Of a stretch of 64,000 nt of DNA, positions 9,512 to 17,828 are shown piece after piece. Numbering within the stretch: position 1 is the first letter of the stretch; every line of letters begins with the position of its first letter. The translations under genes and the position numbers were made by a program. The DNA is from Saccharothrix luteola (GTDB lineage Bacteria; Actinomycetota; Actinomycetes; Mycobacteriales; Pseudonocardiaceae), in assembly GCF_020859565.1 (NCBI RefSeq), contig NZ_JAJHUO010000001.1, positions 1-64,000 of the forward strand. The letters run 5' to 3'. The notes under the pieces were generated by a model, which saw nothing but the letters and a program-made list of their open reading frames with translations, did no database searches and was not told the DNA's origin.

Positions 9512-10072
9512 TCAGGGCATGGGGAGGCGGGCCCAGACGATTTTCCGGTCCTCCTCGTGGTGCACGCCCCAGTCGTTGCAGATCGTCTCGACCATCTTCA
9601 TGCCGTTGCCCCGGTTCGGGCCGATGCTGGAGGCGCCGACGACCGGGGCGCGGTCCGGGGTCGCGTCACGGACCTCGACGACGAGCTCGGGCCCGCGGTC
9701 CGGGTGGACCTCGCGGCGCAGCACCAAGTGCCGGGGATCGTCGGCGTGGTCACAGGCGTTGGAGGCCAATTCCGTCGCCACCAGCCGCGCGTCGTGGACG
9801 AAGCCCTCGTCGTGCATGTGCAGCGCCTCGTCGACGCGCTCGCGCACGGCAGCGAGGTTGTCGCACTGCAACGAGGTGTCGATCTCCACCTGGCCGGCTG
9901 TCTGTCCCTCTTCGGCGTGGCCGTCCGCGCCGCGCTCGTCCTGCGGGATCGTCGTCGCCTCGCGCGACCCGGTCGCGGCGTCCGCGTCCGGAAGGTCCCC
10001 GGTCGAGGGGTGATCAGAGGCGGAACTGGCGTCGGTCACCGGACCGGGTTGCCCGAAACCCGTCCACTCCAT
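9512..10072 (-). CDS. RsbW-like ATP-binding protein (anti-sigma serine kinase type)
   Basis: About 186 residues from the ATG at 10072; a GTG at 10147 is an alternative in-frame start. The first 70 residues are low-complexity (Asp/Ala/Thr/Gly). The rest is a HATPase_c_2 domain with the N-box in LVATELASNACDHA (Glu and Asn ligate Mg-ATP), the G1 box around VEVRDATPDRAP and the G2 region in GPNRGNGMKMVE. The closing segment VWARLP is typical of streptomycete single-domain ATPases. These act as anti-sigma or anti-anti-sigma kinases. It lies directly downstream of a STAS gene (stop at 10166), the classic partner pair. Confidence 0.8.
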   Translation of the reverse strand: MEWTGFGQPGPVTDASSASDHPSTGDLPDADAATGSREATTIPQDERGADGHAEEGQTAGQVEIDTSLQCDNLAAVRERVDEALHMHDEGFVHDARLVATELASNACDHADDPRHLVLRREVHPDRGPELVVEVRDATPDRAPVVGASSIGPNRGNGMKMVETICNDWGVHHEEDRKIVWARLPMP

Positions 10073-10165
10073 ACCCGGTTGAGCCATTCGGTCCAATTCC
10101 GGAACGCGCGGCAGTCCTCGCCCGCTGCGAGGCAATGCTCGACGCACGTCTGTCCCGACCAGCCA

Positions 10166-10555
10166 TCAACTGCGGACAACGCCCCAGCCCTCGATCCCAC
10201 CCGGTTCGCTCGATCTGCTTCCTCGAGCTACCACCGCCAGGCTCACGCCGTTGGCCGCGGCGTGGTGGTGGGCGTTGAGGAGCATCGTGACACCCGCCGA
10301 GGCCATGAAGCCGACCGCGTTCAGGTCGAGGACCAGTGCACCGGGCCGTCTGTCCAGTTGGGCGCTCAGTTCGACCTCGACCGGGGTCACGCTGTGCGAG
10401 TCGATCTCACCGGCCACCGCGGTGACCGGACACCCGTCGTGGTCGGTGGTCCGCACGGTGACGGCTGGCTCGACGTGGTCGCCCTGTCCCAGTACGCGCA
10501 CCGCTCCCCCGCCCGGCTCGGGGACCGCTCCTCCAGCGGTGTTGTCGATCTTCAC
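10166..10555 (-). CDS. STAS-domain anti-anti-sigma factor
   Basis: Starts at a GTG with AGGAGG 9 bases upstream; an earlier in-frame ATG lacks a site. The 129-residue product has a linker followed by a STAS domain: VTAVAGEIDSHSV, then ALVLDLNAVGFMASAGVTML, where the Ser before AGV is the residue normally phosphorylated by the partner kinase. The last 25 residues depart from the family. Reading the next frame over gives a better match (ERTG..., then a LDRALAL-like segment), so a one- or two-base indel near 10200 has probably altered the C-terminus. It should antagonise one of the adjacent RsbW-like kinases and be reset by the SpoIIE phosphatase at 5.8-7.0 kb. Confidence 0.8.
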   Translation of the reverse strand: MKIDNTAGGAVPEPGGGAVRVLGQGDHVEPAVTVRTTDHDGCPVTAVAGEIDSHSVTPVEVELSAQLDRRPGALVLDLNAVGFMASAGVTMLLNAHHHAAANGVSLAVVARGSRSSEPGGIEGWGVVRS

Positions 10556-10691
10556 GTGAGCGTTCCTCCTGATCCTGTCGGGCAAGCGGGTCGCTTCGAG
10601 TTACGTCACCCGTTGAAAGCCGAGCAACGCCACCGCATCCACCCCGACCGCACGCCCGATCAGATGTGGACGGACTGCTCGGACGAACGAA

Positions 10692-11378
10692 TCAGCGGCC
10701 GCAGGTGGAGCTGTCGCAGGCGAGCACCGCCCACACCGTCTCGCCACCCTCGGCACGCCGGCGCACACCCCGATCCCCGGAATACACCGCCACCATCGCC
10801 ACGCCCCGTCCCCTGGTGTCGGCGATGCTCGACCGCCCTGATACCGGCGGGAATTCCGAGGTGACGTCCACCTCGACGTAGACCCTGCACGGGTCCGGAG
10901 CGTGGAACACCCGGACGAGTGCCGGACCGGGAGCGTGGTCGAAGCCATTGCTGACCAACTCCGTGGCGACGAGCAGGACATCCGACAGGTGGTCTTCGTC
11001 CAACTCGGGCAGGACGCGAGTGACCCAGCGGCGCACGTCCGCCGCGGTCGGGGCATCGGGCCGGTCGGCGTCGAACCGCAGCGGTTCGGGATCAGAGGGA
11101 TCCGGCCACGGTGAAGCCCCCTGTCCCGGATTGTTGCGACCCCCGACAGACTGCGGTTGCCCGATTGGCGCCGTATCGCCCCGCCTGCGGTCATCCGCTG
11201 CGGTTCCCGGAGTCGATCCGGCTGCGACCGGTTCGGCGCGGGCCAGGACCTGCGCTGCGGATCGGCCACCCTGCCGACCGGGTAGGCCGCTCCCAGGGGA
11301 GGTGACCTGGGCCGCACCTTCCCGCAGCGCCCGGTCGATGCCCGCGATCCCGCGCAGGTCACGCACCCGATCGTCCAC
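10692..11378 (-). CDS. RsbW-like ATP-binding protein with long N-terminal extension
   Basis: From the GTG at 11378 the protein is 228 residues. About 100 residues of Gly/Pro/Arg-rich sequence precede a HATPase_c_2 domain. The domain shows LLVATELVSNGFDHAPG (N-box), an aromatic strand with VYVEVDVTSEF, TRGRGVAMVAVYS (G2-like) and GETVWAVLAC at the end. The catalytic Asp of the G1 box is poorly matched (DVTSE in place of the usual DxS/DxG context). The extension could be overcalled, since internal GTG codons exist. It lies in the same orientation as, and between, two other ATPase genes. Confidence 0.75.
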   Translation of the reverse strand: MDDRVRDLRGIAGIDRALREGAAQVTSPGSGLPGRQGGRSAAQVLARAEPVAAGSTPGTAADDRRRGDTAPIGQPQSVGGRNNPGQGASPWPDPSDPEPLRFDADRPDAPTAADVRRWVTRVLPELDEDHLSDVLLVATELVSNGFDHAPGPALVRVFHAPDPCRVYVEVDVTSEFPPVSGRSSIADTRGRGVAMVAVYSGDRGVRRRAEGGETVWAVLACDSSTCGR

Positions 11379-11531
11379 CGCGCCGGAGGCCGAGTAGCAG
11401 CGACGGCGCGGACGCGCGCGGTCCCCGACGAGGTGAATGCGCGTACGGTGCGACTGTGACCGGGCTCGGACCGGTAGCCGAAGTGCTCACGCCCACCGGC
11501 CGGCTCCGGCCGCGGTGTTCGCGCGAACGGC

Positions 11532-11927
11532 TCAGGCCAGTCGGACCTCGGCCCAGACGGTTTTCCGGTCGTCGTCACGCAGATGTCCCCAGTTGACCGA
11601 CAGCCGGTTGACCATGAGCAGACCGCGGCCGTGCTCGGGTGCGTCCAACCTGCCCAGGACCGGCAACAGGCTCGGGCTGCCGTCGCCCACCTCGATCCGC
11701 ACCAGATCGCGGTCGGGCAACCGGTACATCCGCAACCGCCGCGGTGCTCGGGCGTGCCGGTAGGCGTTGCCGACCAGCTGCGCGGCGACGACCTGGACGT
11801 CCACGAGCCGATCGCCACCGACACCGGTCCCCATGCCGGCGACCAGTCCCATCAGGGCTGCTGTGGACGGGCGGCTGTCGGACAGGTCGAGATCGACGCT
11901 CTTTCGCGGAAGATCGACAGTGTTCAC
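11532..11927 (-). CDS. RsbW-like ATP-binding protein, single domain
   Basis: The 131-residue protein from a GTG at 11927 is almost entirely a HATPase_c_2 domain. The N-box is VVAAQLVGNAYRHARAP, where the usual Glu of the box is Gln (AAQLVGNA). The G1 strand is VRIEVGDGSPSL, the G2 segment is HGRGLLMVNRLSVNWG and the C-terminal strand is KTVWAEV. The Glu-to-Gln change at the Mg-coordinating position suggests weakened or lost kinase activity, leaving a possible binding-only role. Divergent from the next ATPase gene, with a 95-bp gap that must hold both promoters. Confidence 0.8.
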   Translation of the reverse strand: MNTVDLPRKSVDLDLSDSRPSTAALMGLVAGMGTGVGGDRLVDVQVVAAQLVGNAYRHARAPRRLRMYRLPDRDLVRIEVGDGSPSLLPVLGRLDAPEHGRGLLMVNRLSVNWGHLRDDDRKTVWAEVRLA

Positions 11928-12022
11928 TGCACGCCCTCAATGCCTGTGGCCTCACAAGGCACAGATACGGCATCTTATACCCGCTGGTCATCACTGCGGC
12001 GATAGGTGCCTCGGGAGTTGGT

Positions 12023-12523
12023 GTGGAGATCCGGGTCCTCGGGTACGTCGGGGCCATGGGTGCGGTCGAGCGGGTCGGGTCCAGGGCGCAGGACGACGGA
12101 CGTGGGGGTGACCGCGGCCGGCTCGTGCTGAGCGTGGACCTGCCGGCGTCGCGAATGCCGTCGCACGAGCTGCGGCAGTGGGTGAGGGCGGCGTTGTACC
12201 GGGAAGATCGGGAATGCGCGGAGAAGGTCTGGTTGGTCCTCGCGGAACTGGCGGCCAACGCCCACGACCACGGGCGGTCCCCGGTCGAGATCAGGGTCTG
12301 GAGGTCGACGGCCTCGTCGGCGGCGCGGGTCGAGGTCCGGGACGCGTGCCGCGAGGTGCCCGCCCCGGGAGCCTCGCGGAGGGACGGGACGCGCGGCTCC
12401 GGCCTGGTCCTGGTCGACGGCTTGGCGCGTCGATGGGGAGTCGACGTCCACCCGACGGGCAAGACCGTGTGGGCCGAGCTGGTCGGCCGTGCGGCAGGAG
12501 CCGCGTCCGGCGCGATGAGCTGA
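12023..12523 (+). CDS. RsbW-like ATP-binding protein
   Basis: A GTG at 12023 is preceded by GGGAG; an ATG at 12056 is the alternative start. The 166-residue protein has the HATPase_c_2 signature: WLVLAELAANAHDHGRSP (N-box with intact Glu and Asn), VEVRDACREVPAP (G1 Asp), TRGSGLVLVDGLARRWG (G2) and KTVWAELVG. It is the fourth ATPase of this family within 3 kb and the only one on the plus strand. Function in sigma-factor partner switching is inferred from the family and the adjacent STAS and SpoIIE genes. Confidence 0.8.
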   Translation: MEIRVLGYVGAMGAVERVGSRAQDDGRGGDRGRLVLSVDLPASRMPSHELRQWVRAALYREDRECAEKVWLVLAELAANAHDHGRSPVEIRVWRSTASSAARVEVRDACREVPAPGASRRDGTRGSGLVLVDGLARRWGVDVHPTGKTVWAELVGRAAGAASGAMS

Positions 12524-13301
12524 CCGGCACTCCCCGCACGCAGCCCGTCATCCACGACCCGGTGCGACCCTTGCGGACGGCGAGGCCGAGGTGACCGACG
12601 AGAGCACCGCCGAGGTCCTGCGAGGGCTGCCCGCAGAGCCGGAATCCCGGGCAGCCGGTGGACATTCGCCCGGAGCAGGCGCGGACCTGACCGAGTCGAG
12701 CGGCATGACTGTGCCACCACTGGCATGACCTATTTGCCGGACAGATGGCATGCGTGACGGTGGTGACGGTGGCCTGGCGTGTCAGCCGGTCCGGCAGTGG
12801 CGACGCGCCAGCCCACTCGGCGGGATCGTGTCCAAGGCTTAAGACCGTCATGCCTGAGCGGTCATCGCAATGCACACGGCGATCGGCGCAGAGGGCCACC
12901 ACCCGACAGCCAGCACCGCGTACGGCACGGTCCGGGCGCTCAACACGGTTGCCCGGGTGAGCGCCCCGACGAGCGGCCCACGGCCAGGTCGACCCCGAAC
13001 CCACCCGTGCCCGCCGAGGCGAACCCCACGGACGAGGTCATTCTGGTCGCCGGACTGCTCGCTACGCCGAGGAGGAGCTGACCGGCGAGAACACGATCAA
13101 GGTCTACGCCCTCTACGGCATTGACTGACCTCAACGCCATCTCTGACCGACGCTTTTAGGTGCCAACAGACTGTGCTCGACGTGTGCCCGAGGTGTGCCC
13201 GGACGCATGATCAGCGAGCGACACGGATCATCCCGAAACGGCAGCCGCCCCGTTTCTGACCTGCACCCGCTCGACCGGCGTCCCGCCGCCTGGTCGGGCG
13301 A
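12524..13301. other. Gap with only weak coding signals
   Basis: A 45-codon frame from a GTG at 12591 to 12728 (starting VTDESTAEVLRGLP) has an acceptable composition and a G-rich upstream site but no recognisable family. Near 13050-13126 a fragment reading EEELTGENTIKVYALYGID ends at a TGA and looks like the 3' end of a lost gene. Neither is strong enough for a call. Confidence 0.3.
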
Positions 13302-13703
13302 TCAGCTGTGGAACTCCTTGATCGCGCTGCAGGCGCGGTTCCCCAGGCTGTCGTTGTGCCAGCACAGCTCACCCTTCAGATGTGTGTCCTCCACCCAGAT
13401 CAGAGGGCAGTTCGCGTTCTTCGGCAGCCCGCCCTCGCCGTCGGAGCCGGCCCGGCAGATGACGTGCGTGCCCCCGATGTTGCCCACTCGCCAGATGTCC
13501 ATGCGCGCATAGCCGTTGTCGGTCAGGGCGTCGTGCACGTAAACGCGATTCGCCGCGTCGTCGAAGTTGGCGGAGACCCGGACGACGCCTCCGCTGCTCG
13601 CTGACCACTGCTGATCGCTCGCAGAAGCGATCCCCGAGGTCCCGAGCATGATCAGTGCGACCAGGACCGCACCGAAGAGGGCGCGGACGTCGATCTTCTT
13701 CAC
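13302..13703 (-). CDS. Small secreted protein
   Basis: A GTG at 13703 is preceded by AAAAAGGAG. The 133-residue precursor starts VKKIDVRALFGAVLVAL and has a signal peptide ending near SGIASASD. The mature part (about 105 residues) has four Cys (VICRAG, NANCPLIW, ELCWHN and NRACSAI) likely forming two disulphides, and several Trp and aromatic residues. This resembles secreted actinomycete proteins of unknown function. The upstream flank, 13704-13838, lies between this start and the left end of the IS element, so the promoter is probably intact. Confidence 0.7.
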   Translation of the reverse strand: MKKIDVRALFGAVLVALIMLGTSGIASASDQQWSASSGGVVRVSANFDDAANRVYVHDALTDNGYARMDIWRVGNIGGTHVICRAGSDGEGGLPKNANCPLIWVEDTHLKGELCWHNDSLGNRACSAIKEFHS

Positions 13704-13838
13704 GCGGTTCTCCTTTTTGGAAAGTTCGAACGCGATGACGCGGACCGACGTTATCCGAAAAATGCACATAGGTATTCAGCCGAACGGGTGCCGCAGGTGC
13801 GATTCGTCGGGAGAATCAACTCCGGGCAGGCCTTCCGC

Positions 13839-14728
13839 ATTGAGCCCTTTCCAACTGGCGGGGCCAGCGGTGACCATGGTGGAGACGTGGCGAAGCTCCT
13901 GGTAGATGACTTCTCGACCAAGAGCAAGGCCTTTGCCAGGAGCTTCGAGTGCTTGTCTACCCATCCGCGATCGACCTGTCCAGTTCACACCTCCGGTTCC
14001 TGGCACGGGGACTGACCGCGCACCGGCGCCGGATCGGCAGCAGGTGGTGCAGGCTCGACCCAGGACGCCAGGCCCTGCTGGTGCTGGCGCATCTGCGTTG
14101 CGGCGACACCTACACCCGCCTGACCGCGGGCTTTGACGTCGGCCTGGCTACCGTCTGCCGCTCCATACACGAGGCGGTCGCCCTGCTGGCCGCACTGGCA
14201 CCGGACCTGGCCGACGCGGTGAAAGTCGCCTCGCGCAGGGCCTACGTCATCGTCGACGGCACCCTGCTACGCATCGACCGGATCGCCGCCGACCGACCGT
14301 ACTACTCGGGACAACACCAGCGCCACGGCATGAACGCCCAAGTCTTGGCCGATCCGGCCGGGCGCCTGCTGTGGACCTCACCCGCGCTGCCCGGCTCCGC
14401 CCACCACCTGACCGCGGCCCGCGCCCACGGCATCGTCGACGCCTTGGCCGGAGCGGACATCCCGCGCTGGGCGGACAAGGCCTACCAAGGTGCCGGCGGA
14501 GCGATCCGCGTCCCCTACCGCGGCAGATGGCACAACTTCTCGCCCGGACAGCAGGCGGTCAACCGCTCCCACGCTCGCACCCGTGGGGTGGGAGAACGAG
14601 CTGTCTCGATCCTCAAGGCATGGCGACTGCTGCGCAGACTCCGCTGCTCAACCACCCGCATCACCGACCTGACCCGAGCCGTCCTCGCACTCCACCTCAA
14701 CGCTGAATGAGGTTGGAAAAGGCTCAAT
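13839..14728 (+). mobile_element. Complete IS5-family insertion sequence (890 bp)
   Basis: The ends are imperfect inverted repeats. The left end (13839-13855) reads ATTGAGCCCTTTCCAAC; the right end (14712-14728) in reverse complement reads ATTGAGCCTTTTCCAAC, with 16 of 17 positions identical. They enclose one full-length transposase frame. The flanking bases (CGC on the left, CAT on the right) show no obvious target duplication. Insertion lies between two minus-strand genes for small secreted proteins and interrupts neither. Confidence 0.85.
13949..14710 (+). CDS. IS5-family transposase (DDE_Tnp_4 type)
   Basis: The 253-residue protein has an N-terminal HTH-like domain (TRLTAGFDVGLATVCRSIHE) and a DDE domain. 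The catalytic residues are likely Asp in YVIVDGTLLRID (about 107), Asp in RWADKAYQG (about 174) and Glu in GVGERAVSILKAW (about 220). The length is normal for this subgroup and no frameshift is seen, so the element may still be active. The reading frame fills the element and ends just inside the right inverted repeat. Confidence 0.9.
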   Translation: MLVYPSAIDLSSSHLRFLARGLTAHRRRIGSRWCRLDPGRQALLVLAHLRCGDTYTRLTAGFDVGLATVCRSIHEAVALLAALAPDLADAVKVASRRAYVIVDGTLLRIDRIAADRPYYSGQHQRHGMNAQVLADPAGRLLWTSPALPGSAHHLTAARAHGIVDALAGADIPRWADKAYQGAGGAIRVPYRGRWHNFSPGQQAVNRSHARTRGVGERAVSILKAWRLLRRLRCSTTRITDLTRAVLALHLNAE

Positions 14729-14760
14729 CATTCTGTCAATACTGAAGTAATTATAGTGAC

Positions 14761-15219
14761 TCAACTGAGGGGCGCGGCGACTCGTGAACCTGCTGCGCCC
14801 CACCAGTCCCCGACCGCCGCCGGAGCCTCGATGGGCTGTCCGGCCGGCGGTCGGGGATGGATTCGGCGAAGGGTCAGTCCCGCCAGTGGTTCGGTGATCG
14901 GGAAGCCGCGCGTGCCGCTGTGCGCCGTCCGGATGCCACTGTCGATCTTGGTCGAGCCGGCGTACGCCTCGAAGTAGGCCGTCACGAACCCGCTCGAGTA
15001 CTCGTTGGCCACGATGCCGCTGATGCTCGCAGTCCGGTTGCCCCAGACGATCGAGCCATAGGTGTAGCGGTGACAACCGGCGGAGTCGGGCACGCACAGG
15101 CTGAAGTGGTCGTCTGCCCAAGCGGCCTCGGTACTGGCGGACGCCGCGGGGGCGCCGACCACCGCACCCAGGGGCAGGGCCAGTGCGGCGGCCGCGATCG
15201 CGCGTCGAATGCTGATCAT
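14761..15219 (-). CDS. Small secreted protein
   Basis: The ATG at 15219 has GAGGAG 6 bases upstream. The 152-residue precursor has a signal peptide (MISIRRAIAAAALALPLG, cut near SAST). The mature part contains a Cys pair (LCVPDSAGC) and a beta-rich segment IVWGNRTASISGIVANEYS. The last 35 residues turn Pro/Arg-rich and may be frameshifted: the 3' end lies only 32 bp from the right end of the IS element, so insertion or an indel may have replaced the native C-terminus. No known family. A strong hairpin lies upstream at 15321-15347. Confidence 0.6.
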   Translation of the reverse strand: MISIRRAIAAAALALPLGAVVGAPAASASTEAAWADDHFSLCVPDSAGCHRYTYGSIVWGNRTASISGIVANEYSSGFVTAYFEAYAGSTKIDSGIRTAHSGTRGFPITEPLAGLTLRRIHPRPPAGQPIEAPAAVGDWWGAAGSRVAAPLS

Positions 15220-15320
15220 GTGGTTCTCCTCGTTCGCGGGACGTCCAGTGCCGGTCCCGCGCCGAGCATCGCGAGGGGTGCTAACAAGCGGAACGGCCCA
15301 GCCCGCCGCAGGACGTCGCA

Positions 15321-15347
15321 CGGCTGGACCACGGTGTGGTCCAGCCG
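15321..15347 (-). terminator. Strong terminator hairpin after the alpha/beta hydrolase gene
   Basis: CGGCTGGACCAC and GTGGTCCAGCCG form a perfect 12-bp stem with a 3-base loop, starting 5 bases beyond the minus-strand stop at 15353. It separates the hydrolase from the downstream secreted-protein gene. Confidence 0.75.
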
Positions 15348-15352
15348 TCGTG

Positions 15353-16687
15353 TCACCTGGTCAGGGGCGCGGGGTGGTGGCGGACGAATCCCGGCTCCGC
15401 GGTGCCCGACTCGTTCACCGTCCAGTCGAACAGGAACCGCAGCTCCGGACCGTAACGGCCGGCGGCGGCGTTCAACCGGTGCGGTGCGGTGGTCGGCCAC
15501 CGCCCGGTCTCGACCCGGTCCACGAGCACGCCCAACGCGACCAGTTCCTCGGCCGCCGTGTGCGTGCAGTGCCCGCCGCGGTCCACGTACAGCTGCCGCA
15601 GCCGCGCGGGGTCGACCTTCTCGGCGTAAGCGCGCTCATGCCCGGTCGCCACGACGTCGCCGACGGGGTGCAGCGTGGCGACGGGGGCCGTCCCGCGGCC
15701 GGTCGGCGAGCCGTAGCGGGTCAGCCACCGGACGGCGTGGGCGTCGGCGGTGATGCGCGGCGCGGCGGCCAGCCGGTCCAGGTCGGCCGACAGGTCCAGC
15801 CCCGCGTCCCGGTACGCCTGCCGCGCCAGGTCCCGTTCGCCGGAACGTCGGAGCAGGTCGCGGTAGTCGACGCCGACGTTGTCGCTGGGGTTGCCGCCCG
15901 CCCGCGCCTCGATGTCGGCCCGCTTCGTGCCCCACGCCAGCGCCAGCACGATGGTCTCGTCGTACTTCGCCTGCTGGCCGACCTGCTCGGCGACGTCGGT
16001 CGACCGCGGTTGCAACGAACGCGACCAGCCCGGCACGCTCGCGAACGCGTTGGCCAACGCCAGGCGCGCCCGCCCCTCCGGCGTGCTTTTCGCCGCGCGC
16101 AGCACCTCCGCCGCCTTGGCCTCGTTGGCGATGGGATCGGTCAGCCGCACCACCTCCAGCTCCGGTGCGAGCAGCGTCCGCACGGTGAAGGCCAGGTCCA
16201 GCAGCTGGTCGAACAGCGCGACACCACCGCCGACCGGTCCGCACATCGCGAGCACGCCGTCGATCCGGTGCGGGTCGTGCTCAGCCAGCAGCACGGACGT
16301 CAGGCCACCGCCGGACTCACCCCACGTCAGCACCCGGCGTGGCGTGCCCACGTGGTCGTGGAACCAGTCCAGCAGCGCCGTCTGGTCGCGTAACGCGTCG
16401 GGGACGGAGTAGCCGTGCGGGTTGGCGTACTGGGACGCGGCCAAGGCGTAGCCCTCGGCGAGCAGGGGCGCCTTCGCCTGGGGCTGGTTGGTCAACTCCA
16501 CCTCCGCGGGTGTGTACCCGAACGAGTAGAAGCCGTGGTTGTAGAGCAGCACCGTGCCGTTCCAGTCGGGCGGCACCTCGACGCGGTAGGGAGCGCCGTT
16601 GATGACGCCGGTGTGGACGCGCACTTCCTCGGTGGGCGCGACACCGGCGAAAGCCAGTGCGGCGACAAGTGTTCCGGTGAGCAACAT
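15353..16687 (-). CDS. Secreted alpha/beta hydrolase
   Basis: The 444-residue precursor starts at an ATG preceded by GGAGAG and has a signal peptide (MLLTGTLVAALAFAG, cut near VAPT). The alpha/beta-hydrolase fold shows an early strand with VLLYNHGFYSFG (oxyanion region), the nucleophile elbow LTWGESGGGLTS (catalytic Ser) and a late YVDRGGHCTHTA segment that supplies the His. The Asp/Glu acid is not assigned with certainty. It resembles prolyl-aminopeptidase or tannase-like secreted hydrolases of actinomycetes. The substrate is unknown. Divergent from the phosphotransferase gene at 16816, with a shared 128-bp promoter region. Confidence 0.8.
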   Translation of the reverse strand: MLLTGTLVAALAFAGVAPTEEVRVHTGVINGAPYRVEVPPDWNGTVLLYNHGFYSFGYTPAEVELTNQPQAKAPLLAEGYALAASQYANPHGYSVPDALRDQTALLDWFHDHVGTPRRVLTWGESGGGLTSVLLAEHDPHRIDGVLAMCGPVGGGVALFDQLLDLAFTVRTLLAPELEVVRLTDPIANEAKAAEVLRAAKSTPEGRARLALANAFASVPGWSRSLQPRSTDVAEQVGQQAKYDETIVLALAWGTKRADIEARAGGNPSDNVGVDYRDLLRRSGERDLARQAYRDAGLDLSADLDRLAAAPRITADAHAVRWLTRYGSPTGRGTAPVATLHPVGDVVATGHERAYAEKVDPARLRQLYVDRGGHCTHTAAEELVALGVLVDRVETGRWPTTAPHRLNAAAGRYGPELRFLFDWTVNESGTAEPGFVRHHPAPLTR

Positions 16688-16815
16688 GGCGCTGATGCTC
16701 TCCGTCGGACGACAAGCGCGGCATCCGTCGGAGAGCGCGCCCCGCACCTACGCCTGCCGACGTAGTCTCCTTCCAGATCGGACGCGTACACCGACGCGCG
16801 GAAGGACGACAAGAC

Positions 16816-17373
16816 GTGGCCGACACACCTGATGCCGAAGTCCTTCTGACGGGAGGACGAATCACGCCGGGCGTCGTTCGCATCGGGGACACGGTCCGAC
16901 GGCCCACCACGGCCTCGTCAGCCTTCGTCGCCGAACTGCTCGCGCAACTCGAACAACGCTGGTTCATCGGCGCACCGCGTCATCTCGGGCTCGACGAAGC
17001 CTGCCGCGACACGTTCAGCTACCTGCCCGGCTGGGTGCCGGCCAGGTTCCAGCATTGGACCGACACCCAGGTCGTCGCGGCGGGAGCACTCCTCCGCTCG
17101 CTGCACGACGCGACCCGCGACAGCGGCCTCACCGCAGGACATCCCGTCATCTGCCACCACGACCCGGGTCCGAACAACACCGTCCTCCGGGACGGCCGAC
17201 CGGTCGCCTTCATCGACTTCGACACCGCCGCGCCCGGCGACCCGCTCGAAAACCTCGGGTACATGGCCTCGACGTCATGCGTGTCCTCGAAGACGACCGC
17301 ACCTCCCGCCGCCGACCGAGCCGACGTCGTCACCGCGATGCTCGACCGCCAGTCCCGCAACGCACGCTGGTGA
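16816..17373 (+). pseudogene. Aminoglycoside-phosphotransferase-like kinase, damaged C-terminus
   Basis: The 185-residue frame carries the catalytic core of the APH/choline-kinase fold: VICHHDPGPNNTVL (Brenner motif with catalytic Asp and Mg-binding Asn) and VAFIDFDTAAPGDPLENLGY (the DFD-type motif). After the CVSSK segment the protein is shortened. About 15-20 residues seem deleted before MLDRQSRNARW, and a stop follows at once where relatives continue. The N-lobe is also short. It may be a degenerate kinase gene rather than a functional resistance enzyme. The gene following it is clearly broken as well. Confidence 0.7.
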
Positions 17374-17395
17374 ACCGATCGACTGACCGGCCCCG

Positions 17396-17824
17396 TTGCC
17401 TCGGCCTGGTGAACCTGTCCGCGATGGGCGCTCGGCGTCGGCAGGCGGCTGCGCGACGAGCTCAAAGCGATCGCCGAGCAGAGACGGGCACGCACCACGC
17501 CTCGGTGGACACCGGCTACTTCCACGCCGCTTTCGCCCAGGCGGAGGCACGGTTCCGGGCGGCACGCGCGTGGGCCACGGAAGTCTGGGCCGACAACGGC
17601 GCGACGCTGGACCGCGGCGAGCACCTGAGCACGGAACAGGAAACCCTGACCCGGTTGATGCTCAACAACACGACCTGGTCCGTACAGGCCGTCGGTCAGA
17701 CCGTGCACCAGTGGGCCGCCACCACGGCCAGCAGCACTGCGGCAGGTCGCTCGCCGGGCCGGCCCCGGACGCCCGGTGGCGTTTCCTCGACCTCGTGCCC
17801 CCGGACGACACCGGTCGGTGCTGA
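17396..17824 (+). pseudogene. Remnant of an acyl-CoA dehydrogenase (C-terminal domain)
   Basis: Pieces of the C-terminal four-helix domain of acyl-CoA dehydrogenases are spread over several frames. ALGVGRRLRDELKAIAEQ comes first. Then, one frame over, TGYFHAAFAQAEARFRAARA and STEQETLTRLMLNNTTWSVQ with VGQTVHQWA. Back in the first frame come QQHCGRSLAGPAPDARWRFL and a stop at 17824. The FAD-binding N-terminal two thirds are missing and at least two frameshifts are needed, so this is a relic. It lies between another damaged gene and the ABC permease, marking a zone of decay or past recombination. Confidence 0.75.
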
Positions 17825-17828
17825 GCCG

